From the NCBI GenBank assembly GCA_051453625.1, contig JBOZIK010000001.1, positions 76,623,551 to 76,687,550 of the forward strand: a stretch of DNA of 64,000 nt. Direction: 5' to 3'. Positions within the stretch are counted from its first letter, which is position 1. Each line of letters begins with the position of its first letter. Of this stretch, positions 23,041-35,455 are shown piece after piece. A model generated the notes under the pieces. That model was given only the letters and a program-made list of their open reading frames with translations, was not told the DNA's origin and searched no databases. Source of the DNA: Welwitschia mirabilis (Eukaryota > Gnetophyta > Gnetopsida > Welwitschiales). Made by a program: the position numbers and the translations under genes.

Positions 23041-24370
23041 TTAAAAAAAAAAAAAAGAGGAATTGATTCTTTATTTTGAGTAGGTTGATTAGAAGGTTAT
23101 GGGGCTTTTTATATACTTTCTCATTAGCACACTTATTACTTTCAAAACTTGGAGGTTACAATTAAACGAGAAAGCATATCTAATTCACAAATAATTTTTT
23201 AAGTTCTGACTATGAGACATAAGATAGCAAAATCACAATCATACCTTTTCTAGCTTTATCAAAAAATGTAGAAAAGGTTCATTTACAAGGTTTTAGTCCT
23301 ATTCCAATGTAAACTTAAGATGTAGATCATCAAGACAATGCACATAGAAATGATCATCATTTTCAGCAAAATAGTTATGTCCAAGGACCTAAGAGGATAC
23401 AGAATTAATATTAAATTTGAGCATGCCAGTTTTTAAAATCTAATAATAAAATAAAATAGAATTATCAAATGAGCACTGCATCATAAATTATTTGTAGGAA
23501 TGTTATTTCTTAGTTGAAGAATAACTTCTATGAGTCATGATTGAATTGAATGGAAACACTAAGAAGGCTCACCTTGCAAAAACACAGGCGGGGATTCAGA
23601 ATCATATACATGATTAGGGCATCATAATGATTCCTCTCATCATCCTTTTCTTTTTTGTGCCATGACAATTTCACATTAAACGATGCCTACTCTAATGCAA
23701 TATACATCCTTTTCTTGAATATGAATAGTCTGATTCATAAACAAATGCAGCATTCCAGTCACCATAAGAAGACCTAAGTATCATACACTCATGCTAATCT
23801 CATTTGTAGAGTGTAGTTACTCCAATCTATCATGGCATGAAAACAAGAAAAATTTAAGAAAAAAGAACTTTAAATATTTTTTGAAGCTTATGATTTTTTA
23901 TGCAGACAGAATAATTTGTCCTACTTCTCATCATTATTGACTGTAGAAGATAGCAATCAACTTTACCGTACAAAAGATAAAGCTAACTTAAAAACCAGCG
24001 AAGAATGAGGCATTCTTTATTATTTGATGGATTATTTCTTTTTGCATAAAAAGTCAATGGAATTAATATTTTCTATGAGAGAAGAAAAAAAGGAAAATTT
24101 AAAACATATAAGGACAATGTCACATCATCAACAGTTCGGATGGGTTATTATATGATAAGAATAAATGCCTTTTGTTTTGCTATAGAATTTTGATGGGCAA
24201 ACCTCTTTCCCTAAAATAAAGGAAGAAATTTTTTAGTGCATTACAGAAGTTTTTCCACACCACATATCAGTATCCCAAAAAATATCCAAACAATTATTTA
24301 ATGCTGACACTACTTAATACTAATAATTTATAGCCTATTATCCTTTATATATGCCTATAATTCCCTCCAA
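23040..24370. other. Unassigned AT-rich stretch
   Basis: I see no coding or structural signal here beyond short A-rich runs. Confidence 0.4.
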
Positions 24371-24740
24371 GAGAGATAGTCTTTATGGAAGGACATTTTT
24401 GCAATAAGCAGGGATGTGAGATCCCCATGGGCTGGGAGACTTTAACTGCATAGCTAGTCCCAATGAAAAACTAAATGGAGCACCATTTTCGCTCAAGAAC
24501 ATTGCAGAGATCTAGAACCTCTATCTATCTACCCATCTGTCAGATGTAAAACAAATAGGATGCTTTTTCTCCTAGTTGGACAAGCATTAATGTCTTAAAA
24601 ACATCCACTGCAAACTGGACAGAGCCTTGGTTAACAACCTATGACTAGATGAATACCTGAATTCCTTTACTGATTTCCTTCCACCAGGCCTATTGGACCA
24701 CTCCCCGATAATCTTCTTTCTAAAAAAAGTCTAAGAGTCT
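24370..24740 (+). pseudogene. LINE endonuclease domain
   Basis: From 24435 one frame reads GDFNCIASPNEKLNGAPFSL and later KLDRALVNNL and FLPPGLLDHSPIIFF. GDFN and the D-H-S (normally SDHSP, here LDHSP) are the metal-binding and catalytic blocks of the AP-endonuclease fold that nicks target DNA. Upstream of 24435 a second frame (RDSLWKDIFAISRDV) gives the preceding segment, so one frame change is present. Stops replace tryptophan or glutamine codons. Confidence 0.85.
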
Positions 24741-25154
24741 TCCCCCCTTTTAGATTTTGCAACTTTGGATGTGAACCATCTAACTTCCCAAAGGTTATTC
24801 GAGAAAGCTGGGATAATAGCGAGGGCTACAACTCCCTAGGAGATTTGCATAAGAAACTATAGTGCACCAAACTAGCTCTGAAATGCAAGTTCTCCAAAAT
24901 GATATCCTCTTTAAGGTAGCAAGTGCATTGTGCTAAACAAGACCTATCGGCCATTCAATCCCTAAGGGAGTCCTCCCTCCATCAGGATGAGCTAGCTCAA
25001 AGAGAAAAAGAGGCAGCGTTAGCATATAAGAAAATTCTCTAGCAGCAGTACTTGCTTAACAAGTAAAAGGAAAAAATAAAATAGTCTTTAGAGGGGGAGC
25101 TCTAATATAGCATATTTTCATGCTTGTATCAAGCAAAGAAATTAGGCCTCTACC

Positions 25155-26525
25155 ATGAAGGCTCTCCATGATACTAATAGTAACCTATTGGTTAATCAAG
25201 GAAAAATTAATAAAAACATTATTAACTATTTTCAGAAGCATTTTGGGCAAGAGGATACAGTCACTCAAATAGAACCCATACTAGTGAATGCTGATCCTTT
25301 AATCTCTAATCAGCAATGCATAGATTTATGCAGACAAATATCATCGGAGGAGATAAAAAATGCTTTTTTCTCAATGGGAAATGATAAATCGCCAGGACCT
25401 GATGGGCTGTCTGCTAAGTTCTTTAAAGCAAATTGGAATTATATAGGTGACAATGTGTGCAAAGCGCTCAAAGAGTCTCTTCGAGGAGGTAAAATGATAA
25501 GAATCATAAATGCAACAACTATTGTTTTAATCCTTAAATCAATCTACCCAATAATGGCCTCAAATTTCAGATCCATTGTCTGTTGTAATGTGTCCTACAA
25601 AGCATTCTCTTTAATTATAGCTAATAGACTAAAAGAGGTGCTGAAGGACTTGATTGTGGAAAATCAAGGGGCATTCATCCCCCATAAAAGCATTATACAT
25701 AACACCCTACTTGCCGAAGAGTTGGCTCAGCACTACACCAGGAAAAGGGTTAGTCTAAGATGCGCCATCAAAGTAGATCTTCAAAAAGCTTATGACTCTA
25801 TCTCTTGGACATTCTTATTTAATTTACTGGCGAGATTTGGGTTTCTGTTAAAGATGATTAGGTGTATTAAAGAATGCATGGCCACCCCCTCCTACTCTAT
25901 TCTTATAAATGGAAGTACAAAGGGATTCTTCCCAGGCAAATGATGCTTAAGGCAAGGAGATTTATTGTCTCCATGCTTGTTCACCATCATAATGGAATAC
26001 TTCTCAAGGTGTCTTATGAAGGTGTCTCAAGACCCCCTATCTCACTTTCACCCAAAATGTAAAAGGCTCAAAATCTCTCACCTATGCTATGTAGATGACC
26101 TATTTATTTTCAGTAGGGGAGACATTAGTTTCATAAGTTTGCTAAAATCAGCTTTAGATCACTTTAATCAAGTCTCAGGTCTTAAAGCTAATACACCCAA
26201 AAGTCAGGCCTTCTTTAAGGGAAACAACCTTCATCAAAAAGATAGATTATTACAGATTTTGGGTTTTTCAGAGGGCAACCTTCCAGTAAGATATCTTAGG
26301 GTGCCTCTAAGCTCAAAAAAACTCTCAGTCACAGATTGCCTCCCACTCATCCTCAAGGTAACCCAAAAAATAAGATCAAGGATAGCTAGGCTTCTCTCTT
26401 ATGTAAGAAGACTAGTTCTGATCAAATTTGTTCTTCAAATCTTAGCCTCTTTCTGGTGTAGAGTGTTCATCATCCCAAAAAAGGCTTTATGCAATAGATA
26501 TCTTTGGACAGGAAAAGATAAATAG
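25155..26525 (+). pseudogene. LINE reverse transcriptase domain
   Basis: One frame contains FFSMGNDKSPGPDGLSAKFF, NQGAFIPHKSIIHNTLLAEE, KVDLQKAYDSISWTFLFNLL, LRQGDLLSPCLF and the catalytic CYVDDLFIFSRG. These are the successive RT blocks of plant L1 elements, whose box is usually F/Y-A-D-D; here it is Y-V-D-D. The only break is a TGA at 25941-25943, where an Arg codon is expected just before LRQGD. The end is a TAG at 26523-26525. The domain copies LINE RNA at the nicked chromosome. Confidence 0.9.
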
Positions 26526-26879
26526 TTTAAAAAATCTTTAGTTACCTAGATTACATTAGTAAAACCAAAATCATCAAATGGATTAGGATTGACAAATCTC
26601 ATTCTAATGAACAAGGCTTTAATTATCACCTAGCTATGGGACCTAGCGCTTAAAAAAGACACTCTCTAGGTTAAATGGTGTCATGAATTCTACTTCAAGA
26701 TCTCAAACTTGTGGTAGTTCTAGGTAAAGTCAAGCACATCATGGATCATTCAAAAGATTATGAAACTCAGAACGCTTACAGAAGGGTGCATGCAGGTTTC
26801 CTCACCGACAATTAGCTAGATTGTAGTAGGTAAGCCTTTCTCAATAGCTGCCACTTATGCCCACCTAGTGGGTCATATC

Positions 26880-27415
26880 CCTAAGATAGAGTGGGCATTA
26901 AAACAAATTTTCAATCCCCAAATATTCTTTTGTGGTATGGTCAGCTTACCAAAATAGACTACTCACAAAAGACAGAATATCCAAACTAGGCATCCATATA
27001 GACCCGACCTATATTTTATGTGGAGTGGCATTCAAAACTAGAGACCATCTGTTTTTTGAGTGCCCACACAGTTCCCTCCTCCTTAGGACAGTAATGAGCC
27101 TAATTCATATCATCCTCCTGGCCTCCCATTGGCCTATTTTGATGCACTAGTCTAAAACTAAATGTAGATTAAAATCGGCTAAACATAGCCTTCCCAAGTT
27201 CATTTTTGTAGCATGCACTTATCATGTATGGCAAGGAAGAAATGACAATATTTTCAGAAATGTAGCCTTTGAGATCACACATATTGTTAAAGAAATAAAA
27301 TTCCACCTGACTTGCAACCTCTCCTCCATCCACAGGCTTAAGAACACCCAACAGTATCGATCTTGATGCAATATGTTAGGGATCTCCCCCATTTTACTGC
27401 GAAATTCCCTGAGAG
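26880..27415 (+). pseudogene. LINE C-terminal zinc-finger region
   Basis: The frame reads NRLLTKDRISKLGIHIDPTY then ILCGVAFKTRDHLFFECPHS. This is the zf-RVT segment found at the end of plant LINE polymerases, normally C-x-x-C with H and C following; the first Cys is Tyr here, a G-to-A change. After a TAG at 27148-27150 the same frame continues (HSLPKFIFVACTYHVWQGR, then IVKEIKFHLTCNLSSIHRL) to about 27415. Confidence 0.85.
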
Positions 27416-27419
27416 CTGA

Positions 27420-28980
27420 AACACGAAATCAGGGCCTTGGAAAGATATGGAAGGCTGGTCTGCTGATATTTTTAGATCTGGTACCTGTGTCCTGGTAGAA
27501 TGGGCTATAAGAATTTCAGAAGGATGGCTAGGGAACAGGAGGTTATTAGGTTTTAATAAAGGCTTCACCTAGGTCCTGTTTAAATTAGGGAGCAATTTAG
27601 CAATAAGGATGTCTCGGTGCTCAGAAGCTTGCTGGATTGGAGGTGGGTATACTATACCACCATTTGACCAAGTGCCAAAGGGGAATCTGCAATGGGAAGG
27701 TTCTGGAATATATTGAAAATGGTTCTGCTTGTCACAATCAATAAGATAAAGTTTGCTAAGATCTTGCTCTGATCATTAATCTCAGCTAGAATTTGTTCAT
27801 TCCATAGTGCCAAGATATCTGCAGTTAAATTTGCATTGAGGGCCTCTCAAATAGAGAACTGAAGATCATGTGCAAGCAGCATACAGCCTGGTGGATGAAG
27901 AACCAGTAAAGATGGCAGTTTATAAGTAAGATAATCATATTCTGGAACATAGCGCTTCCGGGCTCCTCAAGCCTATTCTCAGACACACAAGTGATCAGGT
28001 TTTCAGGGTGCTTCATAGCGTCTGGATCGCAGTGTATTCCCTAGTAATAAAAATTTTATGTCGTCAGGCAGGTATGGGGAAGCCTTTGGTCATACTCTAA
28101 TTGCAGGATCTATGCCAGTATGGGTAGTAGTTCATAATGAAGTAGGAGCGCTTTACTTAAATCATCCCTGAGGTGTAAAATTGATCAAGAATCCAATTGT
28201 GCCTCCTAAGCCTTTTCCCTATACCAGACATTGGTCAAAGCTACTAGCAAAGGCTGTCAGTCTCCGACGCAGCCATTTTGCAGAAGGGACCTAGAGAGGC
28301 TTTACCCCATTGTTTGGGACTCCTTTTCTGTGTATATTTCTTTCTGGGAAGGTTTTCTAAAATCAAAGCACAGTGGAAGAGGTGAGTCATATGACCCTCA
28401 ATTCACTCTTGATTTTTGAAATCGGGGGAGGGCAGTTCGTCGATCGTCGGCATAAAAGTCTTAGGCCCCTGTTTCAGAACCAGATGTTGATTATCCTAGG
28501 CCTCACTTCACTGACTGCAAGACTATCTCCAGGCTTCCCAAAACCCACTAGTTGTGCACAGATCGGTCCTTGAACAATCTGATTTTCCTCAGTGAAATAC
28601 TGTGGTGTTTCTCACATTGCATTGCTTACCTGCTGTTACCGTCTTCTAGTAGATTCAGTGCAGGCATTTCATAGTCTCTGTGCAAGTCAATTGAGATGGA
28701 CATGTCTTCAGTTTAAAGGTCAAGATTAGCCCACCAGTTGGAGGTTTCTCCCATGCTTGCATTTCTGTCCTCCTGGGCCTCACACAGTGAGCACTTCGGC
28801 ATGATCTCATTTGGGCTTACCAGAAAGTCGGGAAAAGATGATGCTGATTATCGCATGTCAAGCTTCAGTCCTCCAGGTTTTCACTTTAGAGCCTATAAGC
28901 CTTTACATTACAAGTCTGGAAATTTTATGAGTGATTTTTTTCCTCCTACAAAGTTTCAATGGTACTTTTTTTTAGCCTAG
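27420..28980 (+). other. GC-richer unassigned segment after the LINE
   Basis: Base composition is visibly less AT-rich than the flanks, and plus-strand frames stay open in patches (27440-27710 with CVLVEWAIRISEGWLGNRRL; 28738-28980). The segment starts where LINE ORF2 ends and stops at the return to AT-rich DNA near 28980, so it may be the LINE 3' untranslated region or a separate captured or ancient coding sequence. I recognise no domain. Confidence 0.35.
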
Positions 28981-31395
28981 ATACATATCAAAATAAGTTT
29001 TTAATTCTATTTCATGGGCTTTAGTCGTCTGACATGTTTTTGCATGAGTTTGTACCTCTAACGCTTCCATTAATGAAAACCCCTTCTCCAGAATGTTATC
29101 ATCTATTTAGTAGGTACAAAGATAGTTTTATGGTTCTATTAGTTTTTCTACTTCTCAAAGCATCAAGAGAATTCTAACTTTTGACCCTCTGCATTTATCA
29201 TTTACATTTGAATACAAAAGTTCCCTTGTTTTCTACACATATACTAGACTCGCTTTTTTTCTTAGGCCATTAAATGTATAGTCCAATATATAGTCTTCAT
29301 AGCTGGCTCTAAGTTATGGATTTCCTTTCCAATACTTTATTTCCAAATTATCATTCTTCATAATCCTTATCAATTACATTACTTAATGTTGTTTCTGCCC
29401 CTTATTTTTCATTTTCATATGAAGTGATTATTCAACTTGACAAACTTGTGTATTAGTGCATTTACATAAAGTTAAAATAATAAAAAATATATATAAAAAT
29501 AATAAATTTACAATTAAATTAAAATTGAGAGAATTTAACAATTTTCTTGAATGTGCTCGTTCTATTAGTGTTGTTGTAAGGTTGTTCCATTTTTTCCATT
29601 TAATGTCATGTCATATATGAGCTTGTGATCCAAGAGAGGAAATACCAAAAGCTACCATTTTTATAAGCTTTTACTATGTTTGAAAAAAATTATTAAAATC
29701 CATTTATGAGTAAAGATTCCTACTAGACTATAACATTTTGTGGTTAAGATACATGTGAAATATGATTTTAAACATGACAGATAAGACAAGAAACTTACTT
29801 CCCACTTCCTCTATTGTGGATAAAAGTTAATCATTACTGATGTATTTAATAATAAGCCATAACGTTGGATTGTTCAACCTAATAAAGAATGGAAAAGTCA
29901 TGGAATTCACATTCTCCAAATTACTAAGGAAATGACATCAAGTCTTTCTAGTGCATTAATTTCATATAAATTAAGGACTACATGTGTGCTTCTATTATAT
30001 GAATAATATTATTAGATTTATGAGAATTTTGCACATGCAAGTTCAAGACCACAACTCTTATAGAATCTACACTAAAAATGTAGTTTGATACCTGATCATC
30101 CTTTATTTATTAAATGGATCTTATTGCAAATTATATTTCTAAGCGCAAATTTGATAGATGGTCTTTTTCTAAGATCATTGCTCATCAATTCCTAGCAAAT
30201 GTAGTTGTAAAATACATTATAGATCTAATATAAACTATGCAAGTTATAAAGTAATCTCATCTACATCTAACACCTGTAATAGCTTCTAAACATATATTGA
30301 AAATCCTATAAGAATAGTAACTTGAAATCTATATTTATCTTTAAATGTCTATCAAAAGTGGGTGATTATTTTTTGATGAATAGTTCATAAAATAGACCTC
30401 TTATTCCACATCATTTTTGTCTATTTCTAGATGATTTTAGGTATTTTTACACTCTTGAATGAAATTGATAATTCCTTTGATAATACCTCAAAGCATTGGT
30501 TCATTTTTTTGAGATCAAGTAGAGAAGACTTGGAGCTTGATCTAAGTAAATGTAGATAAAAAATCAATTCAAAATAGCTAAAAGAGTATAGAATAAATTC
30601 TTAGTGAGAAGCAGTAATAGCAGAGAGGCATTGGTTTTCTACTAATTAGAAATAAAGAAAAATCTTATGTCAATCAATTAGGCATATAGCCTAATCTTCT
30701 TAATAGACAACTTTTAGTCCAGTTTCCATAGAAGTTTATCTAATCATCTACTTTGAAGCTTTGTTTCCTTGAAAAGATTTCAAATTTCTTAGTAAAAAGC
30801 TTAATAATTCTACTTGACTTGAGGATCATTTGTTCATCCAATCAAGAATACTTAAAAGAAAACCTGTCTTAGAAACTTGACTTGGAAATCAACATTTAGC
30901 AATCTTTAAACCTAAGATTAAAACTTGTTATGACATGAATGATAACAACTAATACTAACAACATCTAATGCTACTTCCCTTGAAGGGTGATTTCGTCCTT
31001 GTAATATAATATTATCAAAAGTAAGTAACTTTTCTTAGTGTAATAGCCTTCTTCCTAGGAATCACATCAAACAAGAATTCTTGCAATCAACACAGGACAA
31101 CCTACTTTGATGCAAATGAAGATTAGCTAATGTTATATTACCTCAGTGTGATGTAATTTTAACTCTAAATTGCAAAATGACTACATTCTAAAGTTGATAA
31201 ATGAAACTAAAGCTAAGGTGTTTTATTACATTTGTAGACCTCATGGATTTATTGAATAGAATTTATGCACGTCTCATGGAAATCCAAAAATGATTGAATA
31301 AAATGCACTATCCAACCTTTATGCTCGAAGAGGATCCAGATCATAATCTATAATAAGACAGGAACCATTGTTGGTAACAAATGAATTCTTATAAG
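28980..31395. other. Unassigned AT-rich stretch
   Basis: I see no coding or repeat structure here. It lies downstream of the kinase pseudogene, which reads away to the left. Confidence 0.4.
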
Positions 31396-31399
31396 ACAA

Positions 31400-33480
31400 C
31401 TATTTTGTAGAACTTTCCTTGGTTCTTGCATCAAAAGATTCAATTGTTTGACTGACACTCTCAAATCCACATCCATTACTCACATCAAAATCATTGTACA
31501 TAGCCTTTAGGGCCTACACAACCTCACCCATGAAGGGTCTATGAGAAACCTTAGGTTGAATGCACATGAATGCAATTATTGCAACTTTTGCAATGTTGTC
31601 AAAAGGAAGGTAAAAGGAAGGTTTCTTCCAAGTGCAATGTCTGTCAATGTTTTTAAACCTTCCTTACTTGTAAGCAATAGTCTAGTCCATGTCACTAGGT
31701 TTTACTCATAGAAGGTTATGCCATGTTAACTACTTTTCTATGTGGGATACACATGATTAAATTAATCTCATATGATAACTTCTTAAGAAGGTAAACCCTT
31801 AGGAAATATTTTCTTTAGAGCTAATTCTTTATGGTAATGCTTAAAAGGTAATACATGACATGGTAATTCCCTAAGAAAAGTCTACTTAAAGTGTTAATGC
31901 CTTGAAGAAACGTCAAACTCCAAGTTTATAACTAGTATCATGCACAAGTAAATGGACTTAGGCTTGTCTAGCTTGTATAGGTAGAAGCCCATGGCCTAAT
32001 AGATGAAGGACAAGATTTGGTTATGCATTATGGAGAAACCATTTGAACATTATTAACAACATGTATATTTTTAACATAGGGTTAGAATATAGTAAGAGAA
32101 ACATTAAAGAGATTTTTCCACTAGTCACACTTATGACATAATAAATGTAGTTAACATATGTAAAATTGTTACTCAAAATGTAATAACATATAGTCACATG
32201 ACTAACTTAGTGTGGGTGTAGTATTTTGTAAATGCATTGGCATGTACAAATGGGCTTATTTCTCATTAGTAAAATTTGGATTAAATCTTCTAAGGTCTAT
32301 ACATATTTGTAAGTGCATCCCTTATATGTATAGATACTTGCCTCAATTGGGATTATACCTTGCCTGTAAGAAATCCATACAAGGGCCTCTTATGAGGTGG
32401 GGATGCTGAAGTGGAATGGTGGATTAAGTAGGAATGCTTAATAATTGTAAGCAGGATAGAATGTAATGCCTTTTTTATGTTTAACAAATAAAACATATAA
32501 GTTAAGGTATTTAATAACCATTGTTATTATATTTGTAAGTAATATAGTATCATAAAAAGGTGTTTAGAAGAGATACGACTCTTAAGCTAAGTAGATGAAT
32601 ATCAATAGGTTTTAATAAGGTAATAGCTTGGGAACTTATTTTCTTATTTATTTTGTGTACCAAAAAGGGTATATTATACTAAAAGTACCTGCAAAAATAA
32701 TGTTGGAGACAATGTTGTGGAATAACAACTTAAGCAAAATCACACCATAACTTTATGCATCACTCTTCACAAGAAAATGTCTAGTCATAGTGTATTTATG
32801 AGCCACATATCTGTAAAAGCACAAAGTTGAATAGTGTTAACCATTGCAGCAAAGGGATTACCCTCAAAACATCAACATTAGAAAATTTACAATACTTACC
32901 CAAAGGTTTCCATAACTCTGGTTGATATCTGTCCATTCACTTCCTCAAAGGCTTATTTTTCCAATCCAAAATCAAGAAACTTTGGGAGTAAAATCATTGT
33001 CCAAAAGAATGTTGTTGGCCTTGACATCGCCATGAATGACACATGAACTTAAATCTTCGTAAAGGTATGAAAGCCCTCTAGCTGCACCAAGTGCTATTTT
33101 AATGTGTGCATTTCATTCCAGTGATGATGTTTCTTTGTCATGGCCTGAACAATGCTCTCTCATTTGGACAATAATATAGTTGTAATTGCACAAGATAAAG
33201 ACATAAATGAATGTAATATTCTTACACAACACCATGTAAATGACACTCTACACTTTCATTAGATATAAGATTATAAACCGGGCATTGTTTTTTCTCTTTT
33301 ATGTAAATTTCAATAAGTTTAGCCGGGTTCCTGTGATGCGAGTGGCTCGGGATCTCAATTTCTGCTTTAAACTCATGCTCTTCTTGTTGGTCCTCTCTCG
33401 TGAGAACTTTGACTATAAGTCTTGTCCCATCAGCCAAAACACCACAGTAGACACGTCCAAATCAACATTCAGTGTGCCAT
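31400..33480 (-). pseudogene. Receptor-like Ser/Thr kinase, ALE2-like kinase domain
   Basis: Four exons of a plant receptor-like kinase domain survive in order on the minus strand. Exon a (about 33480-33222): FGRVYCGVLADGTRLIVKVL and EFKAEIEIPSHSHHRNPAKL; the glycine loop is broken by a stop. Exon b (33144-32900): [17 protein letters not shown] and [20 protein letters not shown], where HRD has become HGD, followed by a one-base frameshift before DFG. Exon c (about 32810-32710): YVAHKYTMTRHFLVKSDA. Exon d (about 31775-31400): LVTWTRLLLTSKEGLKTL, then VAIIAFMCIQPKVSHRPFMG and FESVSQTIESFDARTKESS. Several splice sites survive (acceptors TTGTTCAG before b and TTTTACAG before c; donor GG/GTAAGT after b). 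The wording is closest to ALE2-type kinases, which act in epidermal signalling at the plasma membrane. No extracellular or membrane segment was found upstream. Retained introns show a DNA-level copy, not a retrocopy. Confidence 0.85.
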
Positions 33481-35290
33481 TGTCGATAAAAATGTTGTTC
33501 AATTTCACATCCAAAAGGAGAGTTCTTACCCTCGGATATAATCCAAGGCCTTTGCAAGCTGCAAAAGAAGGAGGATGCATAAGCCAGGAAAGCATTTTCA
33601 AATATCAGAATAATACATTTGGGTGTAAAAAAAAGGAATGTTCAAACAAGGCAGAATAATAACCAGTAAGATTTTTGTGGGATCCTGAAGGCCAATGAAA
33701 GACAAAAGCCAAAGTCACCCAGTTGTGTGGAATAAACATTGGTCATATGCCTTGCAGCGTAAACAACGGAATTCCATACCTAAGGCTGCGAGTGCTTAAA
33801 CTTCCATGAGTGCTTTCTTTCTAAAGAGCAATGCAGTTTTCATTTTATCTTAATGAAAACATAGATGTATTTAATGAATAGTGAACGTAGAGTTCCTCAT
33901 ATTACATAAAAGATTATACCTTTCACTGTCAAGATGCCATGGGCTTTCTGTACAGTTCATGGCATAGTAGTAGTCATCAATTATGTTTAACACTTTATAG
34001 ATAAAATCTACAAATCAATGAGAAAATTATTCTCTAAAATGCCAACCTTAAGTTCTTGAAAATCTGTACAGCATCTAGACATATGGGCCTCACCCTAAAC
34101 AAGACTAGTATAAGCTACTGGAGAAATACCATAAATAACATTACTACACAGATAAATCTCAATTCAAAAGATTCCAAGGAAAACAAAAATAATAAACATT
34201 AGCATAGAATTGAAAATCATTAACATGTCTATAAATCTAGAACATGATGCATGATTCTTTGAATTTTCTTAATAAGTTCCTCATCTTCAATTAAATATGG
34301 ATTCTTAATACATGGTAGAGACATAATACAAGCACAGAGAGATAGAGCAGACTTTAAGACATGGGTTCTCTTACCAAACATAGTTCATTCTAGGTTCAAA
34401 GTTTCATCCAACATGTAGTCATCATTTCTTAGTCTCATAGATAATTACAGGTCTTCCTTCTCCTATAATGTATCTCACATTGCCTTTTCTTCTTACTCAT
34501 AAACCTATCAGTATAGAGAAGAAATATAATTTTTCTATCTTTTGATAGTAAATATGATTTGGCAAAATCCATTTTGGAATCATGCTTCTATGATTTCTCT
34601 TACTTTTAGACCTTCTCTCTTTCTCTCGTATCCTTTTTTAGTAATCGCTCTCGAATCCTCTTCTGTCACCGTTTCGAGTCCTTATTCGTCAAACATCTTG
34701 CAATTAAGGCTCATCTATTAGATGTCTTACACTTGCAATTAGGGCTTCAAAGAATGCCCATTTGTCAAACATCTTTGTCAAGAAGGAACTAGATGTGACA
34801 TCCTCACAATAGCTCCACACTGTTTCCCACAATGACTTCTTGGCATGATAGTGAATCAAGTAACCAGCATGCTTGTAACTACTGTTATAGATGACTTAAA
34901 TGATAAAGAAGAAATTGAAGAGGCCTAGAATGTGTGCAACACTAAGTGGTCAACTCAAATGCCACCATCGCAATACATAAGAGGAATCACTCGGTAATCC
35001 TAGCCAAGGGGAACCCCAGCAATGACTAGCAACTGAACACTAATACTTAGATTATGAGGATTCACCATTAAAAAAAGATACAAAAGAACATTATTTGCAA
35101 AAATAAGCAGAGCTCTAAGTGAAAACCTATGAGGAGTTTCATCGAACAGCATTGGTCCAAGAGCCTAATTTCCTACCATGCTAGGAAAATTTTAGCTAAA
35201 ACTTCTCAGATGCATCCCTTGAACATTGGCAACTCGTTCAAACTAGAAGGGTTGCATGTAAACCTCCAAGCCTACTTTACGAACCTTGCT
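33480..35290. other. Unassigned stretch upstream of the kinase relic
   Basis: Just upstream of exon a, minus-strand frames show LLLDVKLNNIFIDNGTL (about 33520-33470), a possible second catalytic-loop-like remnant, but there is no further kinase context. The rest shows no recognisable signal. A 73-codon plus-strand frame at 35129-35350 matches nothing I know. Confidence 0.35.
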
Positions 35291-35294
35291 TCTT

Positions 35295-35455
35295 GTACAA
35301 CTAAGAAAAAAAAGGTATTTTTAAGGAGTTTGTATAAAAACACGCCTTAAAAAGGTTTTTTTACATTTTATCTAAGGCATTTATTAAAATATATGCCTTC
35401 AAAAAAATTCTACTTATTAAAATAAATGCGTTCAAATCCTATATTTCTAACAGTG
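35295..35455. repeat. Small element related to the 22.7-kb palindrome array
   Basis: It shares the exact 19-mer AAGGCATTTATTAAAATAT (35374-35392) with 23012-23030 and repeats the GCCTTAAAAAG / AAGGCAT theme. The right end reads TTTCTAACAGTG, resembling the inverted terminus of plant CACTA-type elements; the left end (ACAACTAAGAAAAA) is only a weak inverse match. It could be a miniature DNA transposon. Confidence 0.45.

Larger units (their letters stand above)
24370..27420 (+). mobile_element. L1-type LINE (non-LTR retrotransposon), ORF2
   Basis: A plus-strand ORF2 is readable almost from end to end: apurinic endonuclease (24370-24740), linker, reverse transcriptase (about 25155-26525), a second linker and a terminal zinc-finger region (about 26880-27150), then a tail to about 27415. 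There are no LTRs. ORF1 is not visible upstream, so the copy is probably 5'-truncated. It is better preserved than the LTR elements: the RT runs 456 codons in one frame with a single internal stop. Confidence 0.9.

Noticed and set aside
27338-28016. Minus-strand open frames at 27338-27568 and 27825-28016
   Set aside because: They lie opposite the LINE tail and the GC-richer block and contain no recognisable motif.
33413-33601. Separate kinase catalytic-loop remnant (LLLDVKLNNIFIDNGTL)
   Set aside because: It resembles DVKxxNIxxD, but lies upstream of the glycine loop of the ALE2-like relic with no supporting context; noted only as a possibility.
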